From Hymenobacter terricola (GTDB lineage: Bacteria > Bacteroidota > Bacteroidia > Cytophagales > Hymenobacteraceae), in NCBI RefSeq assembly GCF_017921975.2, contig NZ_JAGEMO020000041.1, positions 1 through 54,009 on the forward strand: DNA of 54,009 bases. Direction: 5' to 3'. Below the pieces are notes generated by a model. It was not told the DNA's origin. It saw nothing but the letters and a program-made list of their open reading frames with translations, and made no database searches. The stretch's first letter is position 1, and each line of letters starts with the position of its first letter. Position numbers and translations under genes: made by a program. Below are positions 16,704-28,908 of this stretch, piece after piece.

Positions 16704-16892
16704 AAAAGGTGGGAATTAGTGGTGAAAATATGGGCCTGCTACGGGGCTTCGGGCCCCATAGTTGACCGGAAATGTAGCTATTTTTTCGGGTTTGGAACGC
16801 CGGCGGGCTTTTGCGTGAAACGCAGATTAAACCCCGGTCCAATCGCGGCCTCCAACCAACATCATTTCCACACCTCACTTCCCCATTATCCC

Positions 16893-17231
16893 ATGAAAAA
16901 ATCCCTGTTTTCGCTCATCGCTGCCCTCGCGCTCCTCACCGTTTCACACACTGCCTCGGCCCAAACTGCCACCCCCGGCATCAACGCCCGTGAGCGCAAC
17001 GAGCGCGCCCGCATCCACCAGGGCGTGGCCTCCGGCGAGCTCACCCGCCCCGAGGCTGCCCGCCTCAAAGGCCGCGAAGCGGAAATCCGCCAGGACAAGC
17101 GGGCCGCCAAAGCCGATGGCGTGGTGACCCGCGACGAGCGCCACGACATTCGCAAGGACGAAAGCCAAGCCAGCCGCGCCATCTACCGCCAGAAGCACGA
17201 CGGCCAGGCACGCCCACGTATAGTGCGCTAA
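16893..17231 (+). CDS. Small secreted, highly charged helical protein
   Basis: 112 residues from the ATG at 16893. The signal peptide (KKSLFSLIAALALLTVSHTASAQ) is followed by ~85 residues very rich in Arg, Glu, Asp, Lys and Ala. These form two related helical segments: RERNERARIHQGVASGEL, then REAEIRQDKRAAKADGVV. The phrase ADGVVTRDERHDIRKDES resembles an EF-hand-like acidic loop. Similar short secreted proteins are common in Hymenobacter and uncharacterised. A strong terminator follows. Confidence 0.78.
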   Translation: MKKSLFSLIAALALLTVSHTASAQTATPGINARERNERARIHQGVASGELTRPEAARLKGREAEIRQDKRAAKADGVVTRDERHDIRKDESQASRAIYRQKHDGQARPRIVR

Positions 17232-17270
17232 GCCAGAGCCCCTGTTCTTACTACGGGTTAAGTTTATTGT

Positions 17271-17302
17271 CCCTGCATTCTTATCGAATGCAGGGATTTT
17301 TT
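17271..17302 (+). terminator. Rho-independent terminator
   Basis: The stem CCCTGCATTC with its complement around a 5-nt loop is followed by ATTTTTTAT, 40 bp after the small charged protein gene. Confidence 0.9.
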
Positions 17303-17409
17303 ATGAATTTATAATGAAATTTAAAATTTATATATTATTTTAGTGCAAAGGGAATTGGCTGACAGCTCAAATTCCCAATAGTTTGCCTCACACTTTTAGC
17401 CTTACTGTT

Positions 17410-17784
17410 ATGAAACAACTCTGCTACTCCCTGTTCACGGCTGGCAGCCTTGCTCTGTTGATGCCATCGGTGCAAGCCGCCGTTATTCGGCATGTCCCCA
17501 TTGACTCACCCGCCGATGCCCAGCGCAAAGCGGCACGGGCAAGAAAAGCCATGGCCCGCGAGAAGGTGGCCACCGCCAACAAGGCCGCCCTGCTCACCAG
17601 GCACTCATCGGGCACCCAGACGGCCAAGTTCCACAGCAGCCTGCGCGAGTTGCTCGGCTTTGAGGACAGCAAAGCAGCAAACTTGCACGCCAAGCTCGAC
17701 CGCCAGTTGCACCAGCACCAGAAACACCTTAAAGTCAAAGCAAAAATCGCCGCGAAGGCCCGCCGGGCCCACGCCCATGCGTAA
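17410..17784 (+). CDS. Small secreted basic protein, unknown
   Basis: 124 residues from the ATG at 17410 (product starts MKQLCYSLFTAGSLALL). A signal peptide likely ends after SVQA. The mature part is basic and helical, with Ala/Lys/Arg/His-rich segments (QRKAARARKAMAREKVA; LHQHQKHLKVKAKIAAKA). No domain is recognised. It follows a very AT-rich ~70-bp stretch (17300-17370) that probably carries its promoter. It ends at a bidirectional terminator shared with trxA. Confidence 0.7.
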   Translation: MKQLCYSLFTAGSLALLMPSVQAAVIRHVPIDSPADAQRKAARARKAMAREKVATANKAALLTRHSSGTQTAKFHSSLRELLGFEDSKAANLHAKLDRQLHQHQKHLKVKAKIAAKARRAHAHA

Positions 17785-17827
17785 GCGCTGCCTGCTTGCA
17801 ACTGAGTCATTTCGGCCAGCATCACAC

Positions 17828-17866
17828 AAAAAAAGCCCCTCGCTTGCATAGCGAGGGGCTTTTTTA
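17828..17866. terminator. Bidirectional terminator between convergent genes
   Basis: AAAAGCCCCTCGC and its complement around a 7-nt loop, with A- and T-runs on both sides, lie between 17784 (+) and trxA (-). Confidence 0.9.
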
Positions 17867-17966
17867 CTTAGCAGCCACGATTAAGCTATTCGTCACCAGT
17901 TGTCAGGCTCCCAATCGTTTGACTGACAACGAGCCACTGACAACCCGGTTGCTTTTAAACGAGAGC

Positions 17967-18296
17967 TTAAGCCGTTACCTGCGCTTCGAGTTTTTGGGCG
18001 AGCACGTGCTTGGGCACGGCGCCTACTTGTTTGTCAACGATTTGACCGTTTTTGAAGACCAGCAGCGTCGGAATGCTACGGATGCCGAACTTCATGGAAG
18101 TCTGGGGGTTGGCGTCAACGTCAACTTTGCCCACGATGACTTTGCCTTCGTATTCGCCGGCCAGCTCCTCTACCACGGGGCCTACCATGCGGCAGGGGCC
18201 GCACCATTCGGCCCAAAAATCGACCAGTACGGGCTTGTCGCCGCTGATGATTTCATCAAAGTTGGCGTCGGTTATCTCAATTGCTTTGTGTCCCAT
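17967..18296 (-). CDS. trxA: Thioredoxin
   Basis: 109 residues with the classic cytoplasmic thioredoxin layout: DKPVLVDFWAEWCGPCRM with the WCGPC redox pair at about 32-35, then IRSIPTLLVFKNGQ with the cis-Pro, and a final helix. It reduces protein disulfides using thioredoxin reductase. It has no signal peptide, unlike the thioredoxin-like protein at 8043-8756. A -7-like box TACCTTGC occurs at 18351-18358 on the minus strand. dnaE lies upstream on the same strand, separated by a palindromic repeat. Confidence 0.97.
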   Translation of the reverse strand: MGHKAIEITDANFDEIISGDKPVLVDFWAEWCGPCRMVGPVVEELAGEYEGKVIVGKVDVDANPQTSMKFGIRSIPTLLVFKNGQIVDKQVGAVPKHVLAQKLEAQVTA

Positions 18297-18452
18297 TTCA
18301 ATTTGGGTTGGGGTTTAAAGAATAGTCTGGCGTGTACGGCCAACGGGGTCGCAAGGTAGCAGATTGGATGGTTAAACATAGTAGGCCGGGGAAAGTTCAG
18401 CGCGATGTTGTGAGCCGGGCCAGAGGTTGCATTTTCTCGGCGAATACGCAGA

Positions 18453-18565
18453 ACATCATGCCGAGCATAGTCGAAGTATGTTGCTTGTAATCATATATTT
18501 TACCCTTCAAATAAAAAAATTTACTCCTGCACGCGAGATGCTTTGGCTCCGCTCAGCATGATGTT
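18453..18565. repeat. Palindromic repeat, family A, degenerate copy 3
   Basis: Inverted arms of ~33 bp (AACATCATGCCGAGCATAGT on the left; a matching CTTTGGCTCCGCTCAGCATG on the right) enclose an AT-rich centre. It lies between the dnaE 3' end and the trxA 5' region. Confidence 0.75.
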
Positions 18566-18586
18566 TTTTTCTTATGCCCAGCTTCT

Positions 18587-22270
<3,684 letters not shown>

Positions 22271-22274
22271 CTTG

Positions 22275-22352
22275 GAGGGCTGAGTTTTGAGGGTTGAGTT
22301 TTGAGTTTTTGGCTGATTCAACTCAGCATTCAACCCTCAAAACTCAACCCTT
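22275..22352. repeat. Hairpin built of short tandem repeats (TTGAG family)
   Basis: Inverted arms of ~33 bp consist of the repeated word GGGTTGAGTTTTGA and its complement around a short centre. It occupies the space between the dnaE -7 box and start codon, so it should form the 5' untranslated leader. Confidence 0.8.
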
Positions 22353-22356
22353 CTGG

Positions 22357-22388
22357 TAAAGATACCCCCGATTCGAGGGCCTGCCAAA
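22357..22388 (-). promoter_or_regulatory. dnaE promoter
   Basis: On the minus strand, TTTG (22388-22385), a 20-bp spacer and TATCTTTA (22364-22357) match the Bacteroidota consensus in spacing and seven of eight -7 bases. The predicted start near 22350 leaves an ~80-nt leader made of the repeat hairpin. Confidence 0.6.
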
Positions 22389-22453
22389 CCCCATTTTCCT
22401 GCTCCCTGATTCCCTGAGCACTACGTTTTCTCAGCAAATTTCGAGCGCCGCAG

Positions 22454-24829
22454 CTACTTCGCGCTGCTTTGTACCCGCAGTACCTCCCCTATTTTCACCG
22501 ACATATCCGGCTTGTTATTCCACGTTTGCAGGTCGGTAACCGTCACCTTGTAGAGGCGGGCAATGCTGTACAGCGTTTCGCCTTTGGCCACGGTGTGCTG
22601 CGTAGCTGTTCCTGCCATGGGAGCTGGCGCAGGCTGCGATGCGGCCGCAGTAGCAGCGGCCGGAGCTGCTTTTTTAGGCATATACAGCAGCGCCGGATTA
22701 ATCTGTCCCGTTGAATGGTTCGCCGGAACTGGCGCCGGCGCCGGCACCGCTTTTGCCACGGCAACAGCTGGCGCGGGCTCCTGCCCTTTCAGCGTCAGCA
22801 CCTGGCCCGTCACCAGGCCGTAGGGCGGAGCCAGGTGGTTGATGGCTATCAGCGTGGCCGGCGGAAGCTGGTAGAGCCGGCCGACGGAATACACCGTTTC
22901 GTGGGCCGCCACGCGGTGGGTAGCATCGGCCGGAATGGGGCGAATGGTGGGAGCCGCCAGCTTGGGCGCCGCCGCTGCCACGGCTGCAGCTGGGGCCGCC
23001 GGCTTAGGAGCAACCGCAACCGGGGTAGCGGCAACCGGAACCACTGTTTTCGCCGGTACAGGTTTAGCCGGCGCGGGTGCGGGCGTTGCGGGGGCTGGCC
23101 TGGACACCACCACGGCCGGCCGGCTGGCAACGGGAGCCGCCACGGTCGAATCCGGCTCACGAAGCTCATCGGTGAGGGGCGCGGGGGCCGGGGCCGCGGC
23201 GGGTGGCGGCAGGTACGTCACCTTTTGGGGGGAAGCGGCGGCCGCCGGGCGGGCTGGGGCGGGCCGTGGCGGGGCGGACACGGCAGGCACCGGCGCTGCT
23301 GGCGCGGGAGCAGGCGCCACAGTAGCATTCGACGTGGCCGTGGCCAGGGCTTCGCCCCAGCCATCGGCCTCCTCCTTCACCACGCGCTTGGTTTCGGCAG
23401 TGCCGCCTTTGACCTTAATCTTGACCTTAACACCTCCCAGTGACTCGGTGCGGCGGGCGGAAACGGCTTCGTTCAGCTGCTCCACCAACACGTCGTTGCC
23501 CGTGGAAATAACGGCGACAGTAGGCCGCTCCAGGGCCGCGCCTTCCGGCAGGGCACGGTATTCGATGGCCACCTCGCGGGGCCGCGTATGTTGCAGCCAC
23601 AGCACCCGGCCGGGCCGCAACTCCTCGACACGGGCCATGCGGTTTTTATTGTAGACGGCCTTTTGGCGCATTCCGTACTTCTGGGCCACGTCGAAAATGG
23701 TTTCGCCGGGCTGCAGCACGTGGTATTCCACGGCGGCCGCGTCGCGCTTGCCTTCCAGGTAATAGGGCCGGCCGGCCATGGCTGCATCGAAGCCCGTCAG
23801 CTCATTATGGTGCAGAAATTCGCCCTGGCGCTGGTGGGCGCGGCGGGCCAGGTCGGCGGTGGTTTCGCCGGGCAGGGCAATGAGGGCCCGCAGGTTATTC
23901 ACGCGCACTTCGGCGGTGTTGGCGGCTACGGTGGGCGCATTCAGCAGTTCGCCGCGGCTTTGCAGGCGCTGGTTGGCCACGATGCCGGCGGCCTGGGTCA
24001 CGTCGCCCACGGGCACGATGAGCGTGTAGGCTTTGTCGGCGGGCACGGCGGCGGCCAGCAGCCAATGGTTGTGCGTGGCCAGGGCGGCCGGGTCGGCGTG
24101 CAGCGTGAGGGCCTGGGCTTCGAGGGTTCGGCCGGCCACGGCCGGGAATTCCTGGAGGCGCAGCGCGGGCCTGGGGTTCAGGCCACAGGCCGGCTCGAAG
24201 GCCACTTTCTGGGCCAGAAACGTCAGCACGTAGGGCGACGTGGCCTCGGTAATGGCCATTTCGGTGGCGTCGAAATCGGTGGGCAGTGTGTAGGGCTTCA
24301 CGCCGCCCAGGCCGGTATAGTAGCTCAGTAGGGCGTCGAGCCAGTTGTGCAGGCTGGTGTTGCTGCGGGTGAGGTAGCGGGCGGCGGCGCGGGTGCTGGC
24401 CGTGAGGTGCTGGCGCTCATCCACGGCGTCGTTCACGGTCAGCCCCAGGCCGGTGGCGGTTTCCTGCTTGAGCTGCCAGTAGCCCACGGCTTCGTGGTTG
24501 CTGCGCGCATCGCCTTGCAAGGCACTTTCCTGCAGGGCCAAGTAGCGGAAGTCGAGCGGCACGCCCTCTTCCTTCAGCACGCGGTCGATGATGGGAAACG
24601 AGGCATCGGCCAAATCGACCCGGGCCTGGAACGAGGGCTGGTGGCGGCACAGGCCGTCGGCCTTTTGCTGCACCAAACGCTGGGCTTCCTCGTTCAGCAC
24701 GAGGTGCAGGCCGGCCACGTCCATGGCGGCGGGCACGTCGGGGTGCGGGCGGGCGGGCGCAATGGGCTGGGCCACCAGCGGGCCGGCCAGGGCCGTTATC
24801 AGCAGTAGAAAAGCAACGGGATTTCGCAT
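22454..24829 (-). CDS. Lytic transglycosylase-like protein with three LysM domains
   Basis: 791 residues from the ATG at 24829, which starts a signal peptide (RNPVAFLLLITALAGPLVAQ). Residues ~55-230 form an SLT/GH23 domain like MltD: catalytic Glu in ALQESALQ, then AVGYWQLKQETATGLGL and YYTGLGGV. Three LysM modules bind peptidoglycan: YHVLQPGETIFDVAQKYG (~380), HRVAAHETVYSVGRLYQ (~655) and QHTVAKGETLYSIARLYK (C-terminus). Long Ala/Pro-rich linkers separate them. The expected role is cleavage or remodelling of peptidoglycan in the periplasm. The usual MltD phrase 'SGAxGxWQF' reads NHEAVGYWQL, a mild divergence. Confidence 0.9.
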   Translation of the reverse strand: MRNPVAFLLLITALAGPLVAQPIAPARPHPDVPAAMDVAGLHLVLNEEAQRLVQQKADGLCRHQPSFQARVDLADASFPIIDRVLKEEGVPLDFRYLALQESALQGDARSNHEAVGYWQLKQETATGLGLTVNDAVDERQHLTASTRAAARYLTRSNTSLHNWLDALLSYYTGLGGVKPYTLPTDFDATEMAITEATSPYVLTFLAQKVAFEPACGLNPRPALRLQEFPAVAGRTLEAQALTLHADPAALATHNHWLLAAAVPADKAYTLIVPVGDVTQAAGIVANQRLQSRGELLNAPTVAANTAEVRVNNLRALIALPGETTADLARRAHQRQGEFLHHNELTGFDAAMAGRPYYLEGKRDAAAVEYHVLQPGETIFDVAQKYGMRQKAVYNKNRMARVEELRPGRVLWLQHTRPREVAIEYRALPEGAALERPTVAVISTGNDVLVEQLNEAVSARRTESLGGVKVKIKVKGGTAETKRVVKEEADGWGEALATATSNATVAPAPAPAAPVPAVSAPPRPAPARPAAAASPQKVTYLPPPAAAPAPAPLTDELREPDSTVAAPVASRPAVVVSRPAPATPAPAPAKPVPAKTVVPVAATPVAVAPKPAAPAAAVAAAAPKLAAPTIRPIPADATHRVAAHETVYSVGRLYQLPPATLIAINHLAPPYGLVTGQVLTLKGQEPAPAVAVAKAVPAPAPVPANHSTGQINPALLYMPKKAAPAAATAAASQPAPAPMAGTATQHTVAKGETLYSIARLYKVTVTDLQTWNNKPDMSVKIGEVLRVQSSAK

Positions 24830-24881
24830 AAGCAACGCGGGCAGAAGGCGGCCAGGGCGACGGCTTTCGACCCGAAAGCTA

Positions 24882-24914
24882 CAAAGAACCTGATTTCTGG
24901 GCAATTCAGGCCAA
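24882..24914 (-). promoter_or_regulatory. Possible promoter of the LysM/SLT gene
   Basis: On the minus strand, TTG (24914-24912), a 22-bp spacer and GTTCTTTG (24889-24882), with two mismatches in the -7 box. It overlaps the pseudogene remnant on the other strand. Confidence 0.3.
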
Positions 24915-25067
24915 CAGTCCGCCAGGCTGAACGCCGCGCCGCCTCTTCACGGCAGTGACTACCCCGCCCCGGCCGGCCCCAAGGCTACGCTCGACCTGCT
25001 CGGCCTGCCCGCCGGCTGCTACCTGCTGCGCGGGGCCGGCCCGGTGCAGCGCCTGCTGGTGGAGTAG
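24894..25067 (+). pseudogene. Orphan C-terminal fragment of a T9SS type A sorting domain
   Basis: Reading the frame that ends at TAG 25065-25067 gives about 57 residues. The last 46 end in ATLDLLGLPAGCYLLRGAGP and then VQRLLVE. This is the standard end of a T9SS C-terminal sorting domain (LxxLPAGxYLLR...RLLV). The frame is closed by TGA at 24891-24893 and has no start codon, so only the tail of a former secreted protein gene remains. A good terminator follows at 25090-25125, as expected for the original gene. It lies between two leftward genes. Confidence 0.75.
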
Positions 25068-25089
25068 CGCCCTCCTCCTCACCCGGCTC

Positions 25090-25125
25090 AAAGCCCGCCA
25101 CCCGTCCGGGTCGGCGGGCTTTTTT
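25090..25125 (+). terminator. Terminator of the lost T9SS cargo gene
   Basis: AAAGCCCGCC with its complement and a final TTTTTT, 22 bp after the remnant's stop codon. Confidence 0.85.
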
Positions 25126-25214
25126 GGGGTTTGGCGGCGCGGCGATGGCACGGGTTAATTGGCTGAAGAAAGCCGGTAGTGGGTTGGGGCGGGCGCGTTA
25201 CGGCCCTTCACCTT

Positions 25215-28136
25215 CTACTGCGGCCCGCCGCCGGGCCTGCCCCCGCCGCCGGGCGGTGGACCGCCGCCGCCATCGGGCCGCCCCCCGCCGTCGGGCCGGC
25301 CGAAGCCGCGCCCTTCGCCCCGCCCGCCGCCCTCGCCCGGCGTGGGTGCTATCACGTTGCCGCTGCGGATGTTGTAGGTGAACATCAGCATGAAATAGCG
25401 CTGCAAAATCGTGGTTTGCACGTCTTCGTAGTAGGCATCGGTCACGTTGCGCTGGATGGAGCGGTTCTGGCCCAGCAAATCGAAGGCGTACACCTTGATT
25501 TCGCCGCGCTGGCCGGGAAATATTTTTTTGCCCAAGCTGGCATTCCAGAGGATGTACTGCTGGTTGTAGCCGGCCGAGAGGCCCGAGTAGGCCTGGTGCA
25601 CCAGGTCGGTGGCCAGGTTGATGCCCGGCCCCACAATCCAGTTCAGGCGCAGGCGCGAAACCTGCGAAAAGTAGTTGGTATTGAGCCGCGTTTGCAGCGT
25701 GTTGATGACGTAGTTCTGGTTCGAGGTGGTGGAAGCCGTGAAATCCAGGTTGGTGCTGATGTTGGAGCTTAGCGTGAGGCCGGCCCCGAAAGAGGGCACA
25801 CGGGCGTAGTTCAGGCCCCCGTTCACGATGCCCGGCGTTTGCGTGAAGTTAGCGTTGGCGCTCAGGTTCACGTTGGTCTTGATGGGCTTGATGGGCCGGC
25901 CGTAGCTCACCAGCGAGCGCAGGGTGTAGAGCTGGCTCAGGTTGGTGGGCTGGATGAGCTGGCCGCCGGCGGGCAGCACCACGCTGGGCGCGCCCTCGGG
26001 CGTCACGGTCGTCTCCCGAACGGCCACGATGGTGCGGTTCGAAATGGGGTTCTGGGTGAAGGAGCCCGAGAGCAGCGCGAAGAAGTTGCTGGATACTTCG
26101 GGGTTCGAGGCCGAGTAGCGAACGTTGAGCGAGTGCTGAAACTCCTGCCGCAGCGTGGGGTTGCCGATGGTGAGCTGCAAGGGGTTGGAGTTGTTCACCA
26201 CGGCCTGGAGCTGGCTCACGCTGGGGGCGTTGGTGTTGGTGCGGTAGAACAGCCGCAGGTTTTTCTGGCGCGTGAAGCGGACGTTGACGTTGGCATTGGG
26301 CAGCACGTTCACGAAGTAGTAGCGCCCGATGCTGGGGCGTGGGTACTGAGCGTCGCTGTACAATTCGGAATACTGCCCGGCCAGCCCTAGCCCCACCTGG
26401 TACTTGGGCGTGATGTGCCGGTAGGTGAGGCCGCCCGACTGCGTCAGGTAGTAGTTCTCGAACACGTTGCTCAGGCCCTGGTTCAGCGTCCGGGTGTCGC
26501 CGGTGGTCAGGTCGTAGGTGTATTTGTTCGAATTGTTGGGAGCGTAATTGATGGCGTAGTTGCCTTGCAGCACATCCTGCTTGGTGAGGGCCTCGGTGAG
26601 GGCCAGGTTGGCGTTGACGCTGCCGCCGTGCTGGGTGAGGTCGCTGGCCTGGTTGAGGTTGTTGAGGACCGAGCCGGTGTCAACCGTTTGCAGGGTGGTG
26701 TTGCTGGTGCGCTGGCTGTAGGTGCCCCCGATGCTGAGGCTGGCCGTGCGGCCGGCCTTAGGGAAGCGGTGGCGCAGCAGCAGGTCGCCGCCGGTATTCA
26801 GGCCGTTGTTGTTCGAGCCGTAGGCGCTGTTGATGCGGCTCCGGGCGGTGTCGTTGCGGCTGGTCAGGCCGATGAGGTTGCTGGTGGCGTCGTTCAGCTG
26901 GTAGCTGAAGCGCGGCCGGAACAGGACGGAGTTGGCCGAGTCAATCTTGTGCTCCAGGCGCATGTTGAAGCGCTGGTTGGTGTTGAGGCTGCTGGTGGTG
27001 GCGTTTTGATTGTAGGTGGTGCCGGCGGGCAGTACGTACTGGCGGTTCGTATTGCTCAGCAGGGTGTTATCGGCCCGGTTGAAGAAGTAGCTGGCCGACA
27101 TTTCCGTTTTCTTGTTCCAGGTGTTCGAGTAGTTCAGGCCCACGGCGTTGGTTTTGGTGATGCCGCCGCTCTGGTTCACCAGGAAATCGCCGGCGTTGCC
27201 GCCGTTCCCCCCCCCGCCCTGGCCTCCCCCGCCGCCGCGCTGGCCGCCGCGGCCGCCGCCCTGGTTCGAATTGCCCACCACGCCCAGCAAATCTTCGGTG
27301 CCGAAGTTCTGCTCGTTCACGTTGTTCGACTGCGCCAGCACCGACAGGCGCTCGTCGCCCTTAAACTTGTTCACGTTGCCGCTGGCCTTGTAGCGGTCCG
27401 GGCCCGCGCCGGCCACCACCCGCCCAAAGGTGCCGTTGCGGAATTCCACCTTCGTCACGATGTTGATGGTCTTGGTCGTGTTGCCGTCATCGAAGCCCGA
27501 AAACCGGCTTTGCTCGCTGCGTTGGTCGAATACTTCAATCTTGTCCACCATTTCGGCGGGCAGGTTTTTGAGCACCGCGTCGGGGTCGTTGCCGAAAAAG
27601 GGCTTGCCGTCGACCAACACCTGGGCCACGTTTTCGCCCTGGGCCTGCACCTTGCCGTCGGTGCCGCGGCTCACGCCGGGCAGCTTCTCTATCAGGTCGC
27701 CGGTGGTGGCGTCGGGGTTGGTTTTGAAGGCGCGGGCGTTGAATTGGGTGGTGTCGCCTTTCTGCACCGACTGGGCGGCGGCGCCCGTCACCACCACGCC
27801 TTTGAGCTGCACGCCGCCGGCTTGCAGGGCCAGCGTGCCCACTTGCACGGGCTGCCCGGCCACGCTCACGGGTAAGCGCTGCATCGCATAACCCACAAAG
27901 GAGGCATCGAGGACGTAGCGCCCGGCCGCCACATTGTCGAATTGAAATTTGCCGGTGGCATCGACGGCCGTGCCGGTTTTCACCGAGTCGGGCAGGTGAA
28001 TCAGCAGCACGTTGGCCCCGATGAGCGGCGACTGGTCCTTGCCGTCGGTCACGCGCCCGCTCACCGTGGTGGGCGCCTGCGCGCGGGCCGTGCCCAGCCC
28101 AATCAGGAAGAAAATAAGTAAAGAAAATTGCCGCAT
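25215..28136 (-). CDS. TonB-dependent receptor-like outer-membrane protein with Gly-rich insert and tail
   Basis: 973 residues. A signal peptide ends ARAQ. A CarboxypepD_reg-like beta-sandwich (~25-110: VSGRVTDGKDQSPLIGANV) precedes a plug region (LIEKLPGVSRGTDGKVQAQG, VLVDGKPFFGNDP, IEVFDQRSEQSRFSG) and a large barrel of the OMP_b-brl_3 type. A Gly/Gln-rich loop (GGGRGGQRGGGGGQGGGG) lies around 295-320. The final barrel strand (RYFMLMFTYNIRSG) is followed by ~45 residues of Gly, Pro and Arg, unusual for a protein that normally ends on its last strand. The ligand is unknown, and no SusD partner is adjacent. Such receptors import large or chelated nutrients. Confidence 0.9.
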   Translation of the reverse strand: MRQFSLLIFFLIGLGTARAQAPTTVSGRVTDGKDQSPLIGANVLLIHLPDSVKTGTAVDATGKFQFDNVAAGRYVLDASFVGYAMQRLPVSVAGQPVQVGTLALQAGGVQLKGVVVTGAAAQSVQKGDTTQFNARAFKTNPDATTGDLIEKLPGVSRGTDGKVQAQGENVAQVLVDGKPFFGNDPDAVLKNLPAEMVDKIEVFDQRSEQSRFSGFDDGNTTKTINIVTKVEFRNGTFGRVVAGAGPDRYKASGNVNKFKGDERLSVLAQSNNVNEQNFGTEDLLGVVGNSNQGGGRGGQRGGGGGQGGGGNGGNAGDFLVNQSGGITKTNAVGLNYSNTWNKKTEMSASYFFNRADNTLLSNTNRQYVLPAGTTYNQNATTSSLNTNQRFNMRLEHKIDSANSVLFRPRFSYQLNDATSNLIGLTSRNDTARSRINSAYGSNNNGLNTGGDLLLRHRFPKAGRTASLSIGGTYSQRTSNTTLQTVDTGSVLNNLNQASDLTQHGGSVNANLALTEALTKQDVLQGNYAINYAPNNSNKYTYDLTTGDTRTLNQGLSNVFENYYLTQSGGLTYRHITPKYQVGLGLAGQYSELYSDAQYPRPSIGRYYFVNVLPNANVNVRFTRQKNLRLFYRTNTNAPSVSQLQAVVNNSNPLQLTIGNPTLRQEFQHSLNVRYSASNPEVSSNFFALLSGSFTQNPISNRTIVAVRETTVTPEGAPSVVLPAGGQLIQPTNLSQLYTLRSLVSYGRPIKPIKTNVNLSANANFTQTPGIVNGGLNYARVPSFGAGLTLSSNISTNLDFTASTTSNQNYVINTLQTRLNTNYFSQVSRLRLNWIVGPGINLATDLVHQAYSGLSAGYNQQYILWNASLGKKIFPGQRGEIKVYAFDLLGQNRSIQRNVTDAYYEDVQTTILQRYFMLMFTYNIRSGNVIAPTPGEGGGRGEGRGFGRPDGGGRPDGGGGPPPGGGGRPGGGPQ

Positions 28137-28220
28137 AGAACTGGAAAAAGCAACAGTAACTCGTCTGACGGCATTCGGCCGCTCAAGGTTCGCCGGCCTG
28201 ACAAACGATTGTGCAGCCAG

Positions 28221-28865
28221 TTACTTTTTGCGCAACAGCAGCAGCCCATCGCGCAAAGGCAGAAAAACCGGTTCCACCCGCGCATCCCGGGCCATTTTGT
28301 CATTGAAAGCCCGCACGAAAGGCGTGTCCTTATCGCCGGTTTTCACCGCGTGCGTGGGCAGCACCTTGCCGCCCCACAGCACATTGTCGACGATGAGCAG
28401 CCCGCCGGGCCGCACCTGCTCAATAACTGCTTCGAAATACGCATCATTATTTCGCTTGTCGGCATCAATAAAGACCAAATCCCACACTTCATCGACCAGG
28501 CCCGGCAAAACGTCGAGCGCCGCGCCGATGTGCAGCCGCACCTGCGCGGCCACGCCGGCCGCCGCCACGTAGCGCCGGATGCGGGCTTCCCGCTCGGGCT
28601 CAATTTCGATGGTGTGCAACAGCCCGTTACCGGCCAATCCTTCAGCTAAACACAAAGTAGCATACCCGCAAAACGTGCCGATTTCCAACACCCGCCGGGG
28701 CCGCATCAGGTGGCTGAGCATACTCAGAAACCGCCCCTGAACGTGGCCGCTGCTCATGCGCGGCATTAGCAGTTGCAGGTGCGTTTCGCGGGTGAGCTGG
28801 GCCAGCAGCGGCGGCTCGGGCGCGGTGTGCAGCGCGGCGTAGGTTTGGATGGAGTCGTCGGTCAT
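28221..28865 (-). CDS. O-methyltransferase family 3 (CCoAMT-like)
   Basis: 214 residues from the ATG at 28865 (MTDDSIQTYAALHTAPEPP). The SAM-binding motif is VLEIGTFCGYATLCLAEGL, followed by HTIEIEPE and the metal-site region VFIDADKRNNDAY, then VDNVLWGGKV. Family members methylate catechol-type hydroxyls with a divalent metal; bacterial substrates are mostly unknown. It lies 43 bp downstream of the SRA-YDG gene on the same strand, so it may end the operon M16 peptidase - SRA - methyltransferase. Confidence 0.93.
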   Translation of the reverse strand: MTDDSIQTYAALHTAPEPPLLAQLTRETHLQLLMPRMSSGHVQGRFLSMLSHLMRPRRVLEIGTFCGYATLCLAEGLAGNGLLHTIEIEPEREARIRRYVAAAGVAAQVRLHIGAALDVLPGLVDEVWDLVFIDADKRNNDAYFEAVIEQVRPGGLLIVDNVLWGGKVLPTHAVKTGDKDTPFVRAFNDKMARDARVEPVFLPLRDGLLLLRKK

Positions 28866-28908
28866 TATGGTGAAGGAGGGGGACGTAGCGCAAACTTGGT
28901 AGTTCGCG

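Noticed and set aside
16360..16878. A 172-codon leftward frame near the low-complexity protein
   Set aside because: It overlaps the real gene in another frame and has no signal peptide or motif. The frame at 16251-16703 has a clean signal peptide and terminator.
26415..27875. A 486-codon rightward frame
   Set aside because: Antisense shadow of the TonB-type receptor; Ala/Val/Gly-rich with no motif.
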